The notes under the pieces were generated by a model, which was not told where the DNA came from, did not search any database, and was given only the letters and a program-made list of their open reading frames with translations. Of a stretch of 37,549 nt of DNA, positions 15,587-24,332 are shown piece by piece. How positions within the stretch are numbered: the stretch's first letter is position 1; every line of letters begins with the position of its first letter. The stretch lies in assembly GCA_900318395.1 (NCBI GenBank), contig ONKL01000026.1:1-37549 (forward strand), given 5' to 3'. Made by a program: the position numbers and the translations under genes. The stretch is from an uncultured Prevotella sp. GTDB taxonomy: Bacteria; Bacteroidota; Bacteroidia; Bacteroidales; Bacteroidaceae.

Positions 15587-18500
15587 TTAGAATGTAACGT
15601 TAGCACCAACTGTGATAGTACGTGACTGTGGGTAAATACCCTTATCGACACCGAGTGTGGTGTAGCCACCAGAGGCAAGTTCAGGATCGAAGCCCTCGTA
15701 ACGTGTGATGGTGAAGAGGTTCTCTGCACCAACATATACGCGCAGGCGCTGGATAGAAGCATGGCGTGTGAGGTGCTGAGGAAGTGTGTAGCCAATCTGA
15801 GCATTCTTCAGACGGAGGTAAGAACCATTGTGGATATAGATATCCGATGATTTCCAGTTACCGTTAGGATTGGCTGAAGTCATACGAGGAACTGAATTAG
15901 AAGTTCCCTCACCGTGCCAGCGATCCATGATCCATGAAGGACGGTTCATTGCGGGAACGTCACCACGCTGTGCAAAGTCGAATACATCGTTACCGATAGT
16001 GCCCTGCCAAGCCATACTCAGGTCGAAGCCCTTCCACTCAGCACCGAGAGAGAAACCGAAGGTCCAGTCGGGCATACCCTTACCGATCTTAGTACGGTCC
16101 TCGTCTGTGATTCTACCATCACCATTGAAGTCTACGAAACGTACGTCACCAGGCTGTGCAGAGGGCTGCAACTTCTCGCCCTGAGCATTCACGTAACTAT
16201 CAACCTCTTGCTGGTTCTGGAAGAGGCCATTGGTCTTGTAACCATAGAAGTAAGGCCAAACCTCGCCATTCTTAGCGTGTACATAATCACCAACACCTGA
16301 TGCACCAGCACTCTCGTAGTTCTGCTCACCTGAAGCGTTACCAAGTTCAACCAGCTTATTCTTAGCGTAAGAAGCATTAGCACTGAACCAGTATGAGAAG
16401 TCCTTGATATTGTCTTTCCAACCAAGTTCGAACTCAAGACCCCAGTTCTCCATTGTTCCGAGGTTACCGTAAGGCTTAGACTGTCCGATATAGGTAGGAA
16501 CATTCAGCTCGAAGAGCATATCTGTAGTCTTCTTAAAGTAGTAGTCGAAGCCGAAATTCAGACGGCTGCTGAAGAAACGCATATCAACACCGATGTCAGT
16601 CTGAGTAGAAGTCTCCCACTTGATATCGGGATTAGCTGCACGGGCAGGTGATGTTCCATAGACCATCTTACCAGCCTCCACACCAGGCTGTGTGGGATCA
16701 GGGTTCACAACGTAGCTACCGCCGAAATAATAGTTCTGACCACCATTCATCAAGGCACGATAGGTGAAGTTAGGAATGGCCTCGTTACCATTCTGTCCCC
16801 AAGAGAAACGCAACTTCAGGACATCCCACCAACCGGGCTTTGCTTTCTGCAAGTATGGCTCATTCCAAACGTTCCATCCAAGAGAGAATGAAGGGAAGGT
16901 ACCCCACTTGTGGTTAGGACCGAAGTGAGAAGAACCGTCACGACGCATGGTAAACTGCACCATATAACGCTCAGCAAAGTTGTAGTCGATACGGCCGAAG
17001 TAAGAGGCGAGAGAGGTGTGGGTCACACCACCATTACCACCCCATAAAGAAGACTCTGTCTCAGGAGCGATAGCAGAATCGATATGTGCGTGGATAGGAT
17101 TATGATCGAACAACTGAGAGTCCCTACCACCGAGGTTGCGTGACTCATAACGTGAAGCAGACTGTCCCAGTACGATTGAGAGGTTATGAGCTTCGCCAAA
17201 TGTCTTGTTGTATGTGAAGTAGTTCTCAGTTTGCCAACGCATGCCACGATTCATCTCACTCTGTACCCAGCTCTGGTCTGTGTGGGTCATCGTGCCAAGG
17301 AAATCCTCGTAGCCATAGCCATCGTAGCCCCAGAAAGCGAGGTCAACGCCATAGCTGGTACGGAACTTCAGTCCAGGAAGGATATCGAGTTCAGCGTAGA
17401 ATGAACCTACGATCTTATCAGAATTGTTCTTGCCAGAATTGGGGCGATTCAGCTGAGCCAGTGGGTTTGTGAGCTCCTGGAATCCTGCAGGTGGCAGAGA
17501 GAATACGCGACCGTCCTTGGTTACTGCATTGGGATGTTCTGCCAGAATCTGAGCACCCTCCTCCTCTGTAGCATAAGGAGCAACCAGCGGAGAGAATGAA
17601 ATGGCACTACCCAGGATTGAACCGTACTCAGAGTTGGCCTCAATAGAAGTAGATGTATCACGTGTGTAACCAATGTTCACACCCACCTTCAACTTATTCA
17701 GGAAGTTGCGGTCTGTAGCCTCAAATACGGTGTAGGTAGAATTGGTACGTGCGCTGAAACGCTCGTAGTTTGAACGGCCATAGTTACCACCTACGATACC
17801 TTCCTGCTTGAAGTAACCAACAGAGAGGAAGTAGGTCATCTTATCGTTACCACCGTTGATGCTCAACTGATGCTGCTGTACAGGAGCATTGTAGTTGAAG
17901 GTCTCATCCTGCCAGTCTGTATCAGGACCATTGTAGTTATGGATGAAGTCGGCTGAATAGCGAGGAGCGTTACCATCGTTCACCTGTGCCTCGTTCATGA
18001 TTGTCATATACTCCTTTGCATTCAGCACAGCCTTCTTCTTCCAAGGATTCTGCCAACCAAAGCTGAAGTCATAGTTGACGTTGGTCTTACCTGACTTACC
18101 GCTCTTCGTAGTAACGAGTACAACACCGTTGGCAGCACGCGAACCGTAGATAGCTGCAGAAGCGGCATCCTTCAGAATTTCAACAGACTCGATATCTGTC
18201 GGGTTCAGGTAGTTGATACCACCACCAACTTGCATACCGTCGACAATGTAAAGGGGCTCAGAGCTGTTTACTGATCCGATACCACGAATACGAACCTTAG
18301 AATCTGAGTTTGGCTGACCTGAAGACTGTGTGATCTGTACACCGCTGACCTTACCCTTCAGAGCATCCTCAATACGTGAGGGCTTCATCAGGTTCAGGTC
18401 GTCACCATTTACCTTACTGATGGCTGCGGTAACAACACTCTTCTTCTGGACACCATAACCGATTACAACCACATCCTGAAGAGTCTGAGCGTCTTCCTTC

Positions 18501-18781
18501 AGTGAGATGGTCATACCATTGCGGGCATTCACCTCGCGAGTGGTGTAACCGATATAACTAATAATAATAGGTGTACCCTCATTCACCTTCAAGGCAAACT
18601 TACCATCAAAGTCGGTGATGGTTCCATTCTGAGGGTTACTCTTCTCTACGATCGACGCACCGATAATAGGTTCGCCCTGATCGTCAGTCACAGTGCCCTG
18701 AATTCCTAAGAACTCTTGGGCCCAAGATGCCATTGACACCATGAGTGCCAGTAACATCGTCATTAACCTGCTTTTTTTCAT
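15587..18781 (-). CDS. SusC-family TonB-dependent glycan transporter
   Basis: The 1064-residue protein has a signal peptide (1-21, ending SWAQ), a carboxypeptidase-regulatory-like domain (about 27-110: GTVTDDQGEPIIGASIVEKS), the SusC plug (about 115-240: VVIGYGVQKKSVVTAAIS, SSEPLYIVDGMQ, SVEILKDAASAAIYGSRAAN) and a 22-strand-type barrel ending …TVGANVTF. It imports oligosaccharides across the outer membrane using TonB energy, together with the SusD lid. It is the first gene of the glucan operon. The upstream 330 bp contain a -7 box and repeated operator-like sequences. The length is typical for the family. Confidence 0.96.
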   Translation of the reverse strand: MKKSRLMTMLLALMVSMASWAQEFLGIQGTVTDDQGEPIIGASIVEKSNPQNGTITDFDGKFALKVNEGTPIIISYIGYTTREVNARNGMTISLKEDAQTLQDVVVIGYGVQKKSVVTAAISKVNGDDLNLMKPSRIEDALKGKVSGVQITQSSGQPNSDSKVRIRGIGSVNSSEPLYIVDGMQVGGGINYLNPTDIESVEILKDAASAAIYGSRAANGVVLVTTKSGKSGKTNVNYDFSFGWQNPWKKKAVLNAKEYMTIMNEAQVNDGNAPRYSADFIHNYNGPDTDWQDETFNYNAPVQQHQLSINGGNDKMTYFLSVGYFKQEGIVGGNYGRSNYERFSARTNSTYTVFEATDRNFLNKLKVGVNIGYTRDTSTSIEANSEYGSILGSAISFSPLVAPYATEEEGAQILAEHPNAVTKDGRVFSLPPAGFQELTNPLAQLNRPNSGKNNSDKIVGSFYAELDILPGLKFRTSYGVDLAFWGYDGYGYEDFLGTMTHTDQSWVQSEMNRGMRWQTENYFTYNKTFGEAHNLSIVLGQSASRYESRNLGGRDSQLFDHNPIHAHIDSAIAPETESSLWGGNGGVTHTSLASYFGRIDYNFAERYMVQFTMRRDGSSHFGPNHKWGTFPSFSLGWNVWNEPYLQKAKPGWWDVLKLRFSWGQNGNEAIPNFTYRALMNGGQNYYFGGSYVVNPDPTQPGVEAGKMVYGTSPARAANPDIKWETSTQTDIGVDMRFFSSRLNFGFDYYFKKTTDMLFELNVPTYIGQSKPYGNLGTMENWGLEFELGWKDNIKDFSYWFSANASYAKNKLVELGNASGEQNYESAGASGVGDYVHAKNGEVWPYFYGYKTNGLFQNQQEVDSYVNAQGEKLQPSAQPGDVRFVDFNGDGRITDEDRTKIGKGMPDWTFGFSLGAEWKGFDLSMAWQGTIGNDVFDFAQRGDVPAMNRPSWIMDRWHGEGTSNSVPRMTSANPNGNWKSSDIYIHNGSYLRLKNAQIGYTLPQHLTRHASIQRLRVYVGAENLFTITRYEGFDPELASGGYTTLGVDKGIYPQSRTITVGANVTF

Positions 18782-18842
18782 ACGTTTTTGTTTTATTATT
18801 GTTAATTGAAAGTTAGAATTTACCCTTTCAAGGATTCTGGTG

Positions 18843-18850
18843 CAAAATTA
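18843..18850 (-). promoter_or_regulatory. Promoter (-7 box) of the glucan operon
   Basis: On the minus strand TAATTTTG lies at 18850-18843, about 62 nt before the SusC start. No -33 TTTG exists at the usual 19-21-nt spacing (one sits at 15 nt), as is common for promoters that need an activator. Confidence 0.55.
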
Positions 18851-18887
18851 GACAAAAAAGGCATCCAAAATTCGCTGATTAAATCAG

Positions 18888-18976
18888 AAAGTGGACGAAT
18901 ACGAATTCAAAATTTATACAAAACGTTGTTTTTCAGGTGCTTAAAGAAAGGGCGTCTCAAAAAAAAAGTGGACGAA
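18888..18976. promoter_or_regulatory. Candidate activator sites upstream of the SusC promoter
   Basis: The 12-mer AAAGTGGACGAA occurs exactly at 18888-18899 and at 18965-18976, 77 bp apart, upstream of the -7 box. The rest of the 18782-19046 stretch is AT-rich, without genes. These repeats are the best candidates for binding sites of the locus regulator. Confidence 0.45.
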
Positions 18977-19046
18977 ATATAGAGGTGTAAAAAATACATT
19001 TGTAATACTTTCTTTGCGTTTTTCATGCTTTTGATGAGGTATTTGG

Positions 19047-19104
19047 ATAGAAAACTCCTTAATTCATGACGAATCACCACACAGAGCGTCATGAATTAAG
19101 GAGT
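19047..19104 (-). terminator. Intrinsic terminator after the MFS transporter gene
   Basis: ACTCCTTAATTCATGACG (19054-19071) is the exact reverse complement of 19087-19104: an 18-bp perfect stem with a 15-nt loop. Read on the minus strand it is followed by TTTTC. It starts 7 nt after the MFS stop codon and separates that operon from the glucan operon. Confidence 0.8.
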
Positions 19105-19110
19105 GCTTCT

Positions 19111-20334
19111 TCAGGCCTTTTGACTGGTGCCAGGAACAACGAGTCCAAAGCCGTAAAGACCAACGATGATGTAGCAAAGCATCGGGATGACAAATGGAAT
19201 GACAAGGTTCGTGGCATCGGCAATGACACCGACGAGCAGGAAACCACAACCTCCTACGGGGGTCATCATCAGGATGGAGGAAGCTGTCTTTGTGAGCGAA
19301 CCCAGTCCACGCAGTGCCAAAGAGAAGATGGTGGGGAACATGACGGCCTCGAAAAGATAAATAGCCAACAGCCCAATCATAGAATACTCTCCAAAGTTCA
19401 TCAGGACGACCAAAGTGGACAAGACACAGCCACAGCCACAGATAAGCAACATCACCTCAGGACGTATGTAACGCATGATGAAACTGGCACCAAACCTGCC
19501 CACCATGAAAAAGCCAAGAGCACACGTAAGTACAATTGAGGCCATATTGTCATCCATCCAACCTTGTCCTGTTACGTAGTTGATGAAATAACTATTGATA
19601 GAAATCTCGGCCACCTCATACGCCAACAGGGCAACCACGCCAAAGACGAAGAACTTGTGCTGCCATACCTTACGCAGAGGCTCACGCCCATATTTCGAAG
19701 CCTCATCAAGGCCATCATCATGCTTGATCTCAGGCAAGCTGACACGTGAAAATATGACAGCAATGACAAACACCACGATGCCAAGGATGACATAAGGCGT
19801 GGCCACACTTCCGCCCTCACCACTGAAAAGGAACTGTCCAACTGCGAAAGTAGCGAAGAGACAACCCATGCCATTAAACGACTGAGACAGATTCAGACGG
19901 CTAGAGGCTGTTTCCTTGGGACCAAGTTCTGTGACGTAGGGGTTTGCTGCAGTCTCTAAGAACACCAATCCCACACTGATAATAAACAGAGCAAAAAGGA
20001 AGGCGCTGAGTGTACCTGCTTCAGTGCAAGGCACAAAGAGCAGTGAGCCAATGCCAAAGAGCAGCAGACCAAAGACCACACCCCGACGGTAGCCAAAACG
20101 ATTGATAAAGAGACCAGCAGGTATAGCCATCAGAAAATAGCCGAGATAGGTGGTGACCTGAATCATCGACGACTCTGTGATGGAGATATGCATCTCGTTT
20201 TGGAAGTGCTTGTTAAGCACATCGAGGATGGCTCTGGCGAAGCCCCAGAGGAAGAAAAGAGTGGTTATCAGTATAAACGGCACCAAATACTGATTGGTGC
20301 CGTTTTTCACATGGTTACTTCTCATTCGTATCAA
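19111..20334 (-). CDS. MFS sugar:H+ symporter, FucP-like
   Basis: This 407-residue protein has 12 predicted membrane spans and the pattern of the FucP family (fucose/glucose/galactose symporters): TLFFLWGFARAILDVLNKHF in the first span, GLFINRFGYRRGVVFG in the loop after span 2, and FLETAANPYVTELGP in span 5. Members move monosaccharides with protons across the inner membrane. The first 10 residues are doubtful; Met4 (20325) is an alternative start. In both cases the start overlaps the end of the aquaporin gene, so the two are probably translationally coupled. A role in taking up glucose released by the adjacent glucan locus is plausible but not shown, since an 18-bp terminator separates the two units. 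Confidence 0.88.
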   Translation of the reverse strand: MIRMRSNHVKNGTNQYLVPFILITTLFFLWGFARAILDVLNKHFQNEMHISITESSMIQVTTYLGYFLMAIPAGLFINRFGYRRGVVFGLLLFGIGSLLFVPCTEAGTLSAFLFALFIISVGLVFLETAANPYVTELGPKETASSRLNLSQSFNGMGCLFATFAVGQFLFSGEGGSVATPYVILGIVVFVIAVIFSRVSLPEIKHDDGLDEASKYGREPLRKVWQHKFFVFGVVALLAYEVAEISINSYFINYVTGQGWMDDNMASIVLTCALGFFMVGRFGASFIMRYIRPEVMLLICGCGCVLSTLVVLMNFGEYSMIGLLAIYLFEAVMFPTIFSLALRGLGSLTKTASSILMMTPVGGCGFLLVGVIADATNLVIPFVIPMLCYIIVGLYGFGLVVPGTSQKA

Positions 20335-20992
20335 TCAGTTTCCAAATTCCTGCTGCACAAGCACCTCCCACAAACGGACCAACGATGAAAATCCACAAAT
20401 TAGCGAGAGCTGTCCCTCCCTGGAAAATGGCTGGTGCCAAAGAGCGTGCAGGGTTAACGGATGTTCCTGTATAACGGATACAAACCAGATGAACAAGAAT
20501 CAGCGACAAGCCGATAGCCAGACCTGCGAAATTATTGGTAGCGCCATTGGTCTTAGCTGTTGCACCAAGCACGACGAGTACGAATACACAGGTGAAGATG
20601 ATCTCTGCAAGCAGACCACCCAGTACAGAGACATTTGCCTGAAGGTCATTAGCACCAGTACCCTCAAGACCTGGCACATTCTCTGTGAGCACATAAAGCA
20701 ACAAAGAGCCGATGAAAGCGCCAATCACCTGGAACAGCATATACATGCCACAATCCTTGGCATTCATACGACCGCTGAGAAAACAACCCAGAGTGATGGC
20801 GGGGTTGATGTGGCAACCACTAATACCTCCAATCGTGTAAGCCATTGCCACAACAGACAGTCCAAAGGCGAAAGCCGTTCCTACGACTGCAGGAATGTTG
20901 TTGATTGGATCACATCCTAAACTTACTGCGACGCCGCAGCCCATCAATACGAGCACCATCGTGCCTACCATTTCTGCTAAATACTTTTTCAT
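20315..20992 (-). CDS. aqpZ: Aquaporin Z-type water channel
   Basis: The 225-residue MIP-family protein has six spans and both NPA boxes: Asn63 in GCHINPAITLG and Asn180 in GTSVNPARSLAPA. The selectivity-filter residues known from E. coli AqpZ (Phe43, His174, Thr183, Arg189) can be matched here to Phe43, His168, Thr177 and Arg183, so water rather than glycerol is the expected substrate. The gene overlaps the sugar symporter gene by up to 20 bp and follows the DUF4831 gene after 54 nt. Pairing with a sugar:H+ symporter may relate to osmotic balance during solute uptake; this is inference. Confidence 0.92.
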   Translation of the reverse strand: MKKYLAEMVGTMVLVLMGCGVAVSLGCDPINNIPAVVGTAFAFGLSVVAMAYTIGGISGCHINPAITLGCFLSGRMNAKDCGMYMLFQVIGAFIGSLLLYVLTENVPGLEGTGANDLQANVSVLGGLLAEIIFTCVFVLVVLGATAKTNGATNNFAGLAIGLSLILVHLVCIRYTGTSVNPARSLAPAIFQGGTALANLWIFIVGPFVGGACAAGIWKLIDTNEK

Positions 20993-21046
20993 AATGAATC
21001 TTTTTAATGGTTTATTGATAATGTTAAATGATTAAATACGTTCATT

Positions 21047-22144
21047 TTACTTTGGCAGCTCTGCATCAAGCTGTTCGACAGCCCCTGAGATTGGGTGAAG
21101 AGTGAGATGCGTCGTGTAGCGCTTATTAAAGAGAGCACCACTGAGCAATTCGACATGTCCGAACTGTCCTGCAGGGAAATCATCGGAAACCAGATCCTGA
21201 CGGCCGTCTGAAACGGAAACACGCATCTTTCCAGGAATATTGACATAGATGCCAGACACCTGCTTGTTCTTTTTCTTTGGATCAACAGGCTCTGCAGGAG
21301 GAACTGTCTTCAGGTCCTTCACTATAATATAATAAGGTGTACCTGCGAGATCGTCGTTATCAAGCAGTCCGAGTTTCTGAGAGAATCGGAAAAGCACATC
21401 GTGCTGGATATCACCGTCAGGCACAATCGTGAAGGTATATTCTGCAGTATCCTTGCTGACTGTACCAACAAACAAGGACGTCAGTACCTGATTTTGCAGG
21501 TCAAGTTGATTGAGCATCAAGCGAAGTTGCTCACCATCCTTGGGCATATTATCAGCCTGCCCTCGCACCAACAGATTGCGACTCTCACGGATCTCATAGA
21601 TATCCTGAGCCGTAAGTTCGGCCATCTTCGCAGTACTGCCTGCAGAGAGTATCTCCTCGCTCATGAAACTGCGTGGAGCAGGCAGAGGCACACGAGGGGC
21701 TTGGACAAAATGTGGGGTCTCAGCTTTTTTGGTTGGTTCGGTATTGATGGCCAATAGTACGCCATCGTCGGAGAGACGCACATTTGAAGCTGCTGTTTTG
21801 GGATCAAACTTCACCGCATAACGCTTGGCTGTATCGGCTATTGCAACAGGTTGTTGCACAATACTGACAATCCGGTAACCTACAGAGGGTTCGAGGGATA
21901 CATCGCGCATACGCAGGAAGCGCTCGGCATAGCGAGCGAACTCACCAGGCTGGTAAGAACTCTTCTCAACCAACAAAGTAACACTGACAGCTGTTTTGGG
22001 AAGGAAGTAAACAGCTCCCTCGCTCGTGACACCTGGCTGATAGGGGCTAAGCGCAGTCTGAGCACTCAACGGAAAGAAGGTAAGAAGGTAAAAAGGCAAA
22101 ACCTTTACCCACCTTGATACACGGATTATATTTCTTATCTTCAT
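21047..22144 (-). CDS. DUF4831 family exported protein
   Basis: A 365-residue protein with a signal peptide (RWVKVLPFYLLTFFPLSAQ) and a mature part rich in beta structure, matching the DUF4831 family of Bacteroidetes as I remember it (…YQPGVTSEGAVYFLPKTAVSVTLLVEK… near the start, LLAINTEP in the middle). The function of the family is unknown; it is likely periplasmic or outer-membrane associated. The hydrophobic core of the signal peptide is partly encoded by an 8-bp tandem repeat. The gene lies 27 nt after nnr and 54 nt before aqpZ and is probably in the same operon. Confidence 0.8.
   Translation of the reverse strand: MKIRNIIRVSRWVKVLPFYLLTFFPLSAQTALSPYQPGVTSEGAVYFLPKTAVSVTLLVEKSSYQPGEFARYAERFLRMRDVSLEPSVGYRIVSIVQQPVAIADTAKRYAVKFDPKTAASNVRLSDDGVLLAINTEPTKKAETPHFVQAPRVPLPAPRSFMSEEILSAGSTAKMAELTAQDIYEIRESRNLLVRGQADNMPKDGEQLRLMLNQLDLQNQVLTSLFVGTVSKDTAEYTFTIVPDGDIQHDVLFRFSQKLGLLDNDDLAGTPYYIIVKDLKTVPPAEPVDPKKKNKQVSGIYVNIPGKMRVSVSDGRQDLVSDDFPAGQFGHVELLSGALFNKRYTTHLTLHPISGAVEQLDAELPK
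22075..22098. repeat. 8-bp minisatellite encoding part of the DUF4831 signal peptide
   Basis: Plus-strand units AGAAGGTA, AGAAGGTA and AAAAGGCA lie in tandem within the gene; on the coding strand they encode the PFYLLTFF part of the signal peptide. A related array lies at 618-641. Confidence 0.5.
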
Positions 22145-22171
22145 TTTACTATCTTACTTTTAACCTTGAAG

Positions 22172-23683
22172 TCATTCGTTTAATCTTTTAAAAGCACGAG
22201 GCAGATACTGGATGAGGTCGCTGGCGATAACACTTTCCTCGCCCAACTCTCGAGCAGCAATGTCGCCTGCCAGTCCGTGAAGATAGATTCCTACGATACA
22301 AGCATCCTCTTGCTTATAACCTCTGGCCAGCAGACCAGTGATGATCCCCGTGAGCACATCACCGCTACCAGCCGTAGCCATTCCAGCATTACCTGTGGTG
22401 TTGAAGATAATATGACCATCAGGCAGACATAGCGACGTATGATGTCCCTTAAGCACAATATAGGCCTGCAGGCGCTGAGCCAGGTCGCGGGCCTTCATAA
22501 GGCGCTCGTAACTATCGGTAGAACGTCCTGCCAGACGATCGAACTCTTTAGGATGTGGGGTCATAATCAGGTCTTTCGGCAACTGCTGCAACCAAGCGGG
22601 ATGGTTAGATAGCACGTTGATCGCATCAGCATCGGCCACTAAAGGACATTGGGTACGGCGCAACTGAGCGATGACAGCAATAGCTGTCTGCTCACTGGTT
22701 CCCAACCCCGGACCAATACCCACAGCATTGAAGTCCTCTGTGTCAACAGCCTCAGAGAAAATAGTTTCCTCGCGGTCGAACTGAATGACTGCTTCAGGAA
22801 CGCTGACTTGCAAGAGCAGACTATTTTGCCTTGGCGTATGGGTGGTGCACTTTCCAGCCCCTACCCTGAGACATGCCTTTGTCGCCAATACGGAGGCCCC
22901 TCCCATTCCATAACTGCCAGCAATTATGAGGGCATTGCCCATCTTTCCTTTATGGGCAAAGGGGTCACGACGCAACAATCTCGGACGTATATCATTCTCT
23001 TCAAGCAGCGTATAGTTAGCATCCGTTTTCGCAATGCCTTCCTGACTAAGTCGTATATCGAGTACCTTCAAACGCCCAATGAAAATCTGTGACTCAGCAA
23101 ACAAGAAGGACAATTTGGGCAACTGGAGGGTCAGAGTCAAATCTGCACGGATAATATTTGCTCGTATATTATAGGTATTGTCCTCTGTCATGAGACCAGA
23201 GGGCATATCAATGCTTACAACCTGAGCCGAGGAAGCGTTGATATACTTCACCAATGAAGCGAAACCACCTGCAAGAGGCTTGTTAAGACCTGAACCGAAA
23301 AGGCCATCGACGACAAGCATACCAGCCTCGAGCTGAGGAGGTTCAAACTCTTGTGTTACCTCTATGAAAGCTTTGGGCTTCTTGTCGAGCAGCCGCTGAC
23401 GGTTGATGCTACAATCAGCCGACAAATGGCCAGAGATATTAAAAAGGTATGCTGAAACATCGTAATTCCTGTCGCTGAGCATCCTGGCAACAGCCAAGGC
23501 GTCGCCACCATTATTGCCTGGACCTGCGAAAACAACAACACGCGTAGCACTGTTCCATTCGTCGGTTATGGCTTGGGTCAGGGCTTTTGCTGCACGTTCC
23601 ATCAGATCAATGCTCTTGATGGGTTCATGCTCTATGGTAAAACGATCCAATTCACGGATCTGAGCGCTCGTAAATATCTTCAT
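22172..23683 (-). CDS. nnr: Bifunctional NAD(P)H-hydrate epimerase / ADP-dependent dehydratase
   Basis: The 503-residue protein joins an N-terminal YjeF_N epimerase domain (about 1-215; GPGNNGGDALAVARML is its nucleotide-site motif) to a C-terminal ribokinase-like dehydratase domain (about 235-500; IIAGSYGMGGASVLAT, LVADADAINVL, MTPHPKEFDRL and the catalytic NAGMATAGSGDVLTGIITGL). Together they repair hydrated NADH and NADPH, a housekeeping task in the cytoplasm. The -7 box ends 5 nt before the ATG, so the mRNA is predicted to be almost leaderless. It is transcribed divergently from hpt and is probably the first gene of an operon running to the MFS gene. Confidence 0.95.
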   Translation of the reverse strand: MKIFTSAQIRELDRFTIEHEPIKSIDLMERAAKALTQAITDEWNSATRVVVFAGPGNNGGDALAVARMLSDRNYDVSAYLFNISGHLSADCSINRQRLLDKKPKAFIEVTQEFEPPQLEAGMLVVDGLFGSGLNKPLAGGFASLVKYINASSAQVVSIDMPSGLMTEDNTYNIRANIIRADLTLTLQLPKLSFLFAESQIFIGRLKVLDIRLSQEGIAKTDANYTLLEENDIRPRLLRRDPFAHKGKMGNALIIAGSYGMGGASVLATKACLRVGAGKCTTHTPRQNSLLLQVSVPEAVIQFDREETIFSEAVDTEDFNAVGIGPGLGTSEQTAIAVIAQLRRTQCPLVADADAINVLSNHPAWLQQLPKDLIMTPHPKEFDRLAGRSTDSYERLMKARDLAQRLQAYIVLKGHHTSLCLPDGHIIFNTTGNAGMATAGSGDVLTGIITGLLARGYKQEDACIVGIYLHGLAGDIAARELGEESVIASDLIQYLPRAFKRLNE

Positions 23684-23688
23684 TGGTG

Positions 23689-23696
23689 CAAAAATA
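23689..23696 (-). promoter_or_regulatory. Promoter (-7 box) of nnr, almost leaderless
   Basis: TATTTTTG on the minus strand at 23696-23689; the nnr ATG starts at 23683, so the expected leader is only about 2 nt. No matching -33 box is obvious. Confidence 0.5.
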
Positions 23697-23739
23697 CGAA
23701 AAATATGCTAATGAATGTACGAGTTTGCGGATTTTTTTG

Positions 23740-23747
23740 TAAATTTG
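23740..23747 (+). promoter_or_regulatory. Promoter (-7 box) of the hpt-adk-obgE-pgeF operon
   Basis: TAAATTTG lies 25 nt before the hpt ATG. A TTTG at 23724 is too close to be its -33 box; the upstream element is therefore uncertain. Confidence 0.5.
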
Positions 23748-23772
23748 CACAAATTTTTAACTCTTTCAGTGT

Positions 23773-24312
23773 ATGAGCATCGTCAAAATCAAGGACAAAA
23801 CGTTTAAAACGTCAATAACTGAGGACGTGATAAAAGCTCGCGTCAAGGAGGTTGCACAACAGATCAGCAAGGACATGGCAGGCAAAACGCCACTCTTCCT
23901 TGGCGTACTTAACGGCTCATTTATCTTCGCGGCAGACCTCATGCGCGAGATGACCATCCCCTGCGAAATCTCGTTTGTAAAACTCGCCTCGTATCAGGGT
24001 ACGACTTCGACAGGAAAGATCAAAGAAGTATTAGGCATCAACGAAGACTTAACAGGACGGACTGTGATCATTGTGGAAGATATCGTGGAGAGTGGACAGA
24101 CCATGAAACGCATGATTGAATCGCTTGGCACGAGGAATCCTGCCTCTGTACACATCTGTACCCTATTCTTTAAGCCCGAGAAACTGCAGGAAGAGTTGCA
24201 GCTTGATTACGTAGCTTTCAGCATTCCTGACGACTTCATCGTTGGCTACGGACTTGATTACGACCATCAGGGACGTGAGCTGAAAGACATCTATACGATT
24301 GTAAAAGATTAA
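23773..24312 (+). CDS. hpt: Hypoxanthine phosphoribosyltransferase
   Basis: The 179-residue enzyme makes IMP (and usually GMP) from hypoxanthine or guanine and PRPP in purine salvage. The PRPP-binding motif is clear at residues 98-110 (VIIVEDIVESGQT), with the PPi-loop segment GVLNGSF at about 44-50 and the flexible-loop SYQGTTSTG at about 73-81. Length is standard. It leads an operon with adk (20-nt gap), obgE and pgeF, an arrangement I recognise from Bacteroidales and one that combines nucleotide metabolism with ribosome and cell-wall functions. Confidence 0.96.
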   Translation: MSIVKIKDKTFKTSITEDVIKARVKEVAQQISKDMAGKTPLFLGVLNGSFIFAADLMREMTIPCEISFVKLASYQGTTSTGKIKEVLGINEDLTGRTVIIVEDIVESGQTMKRMIESLGTRNPASVHICTLFFKPEKLQEELQLDYVAFSIPDDFIVGYGLDYDHQGRELKDIYTIVKD

Positions 24313-24332
24313 TAACAACAAAAAACAGGATA

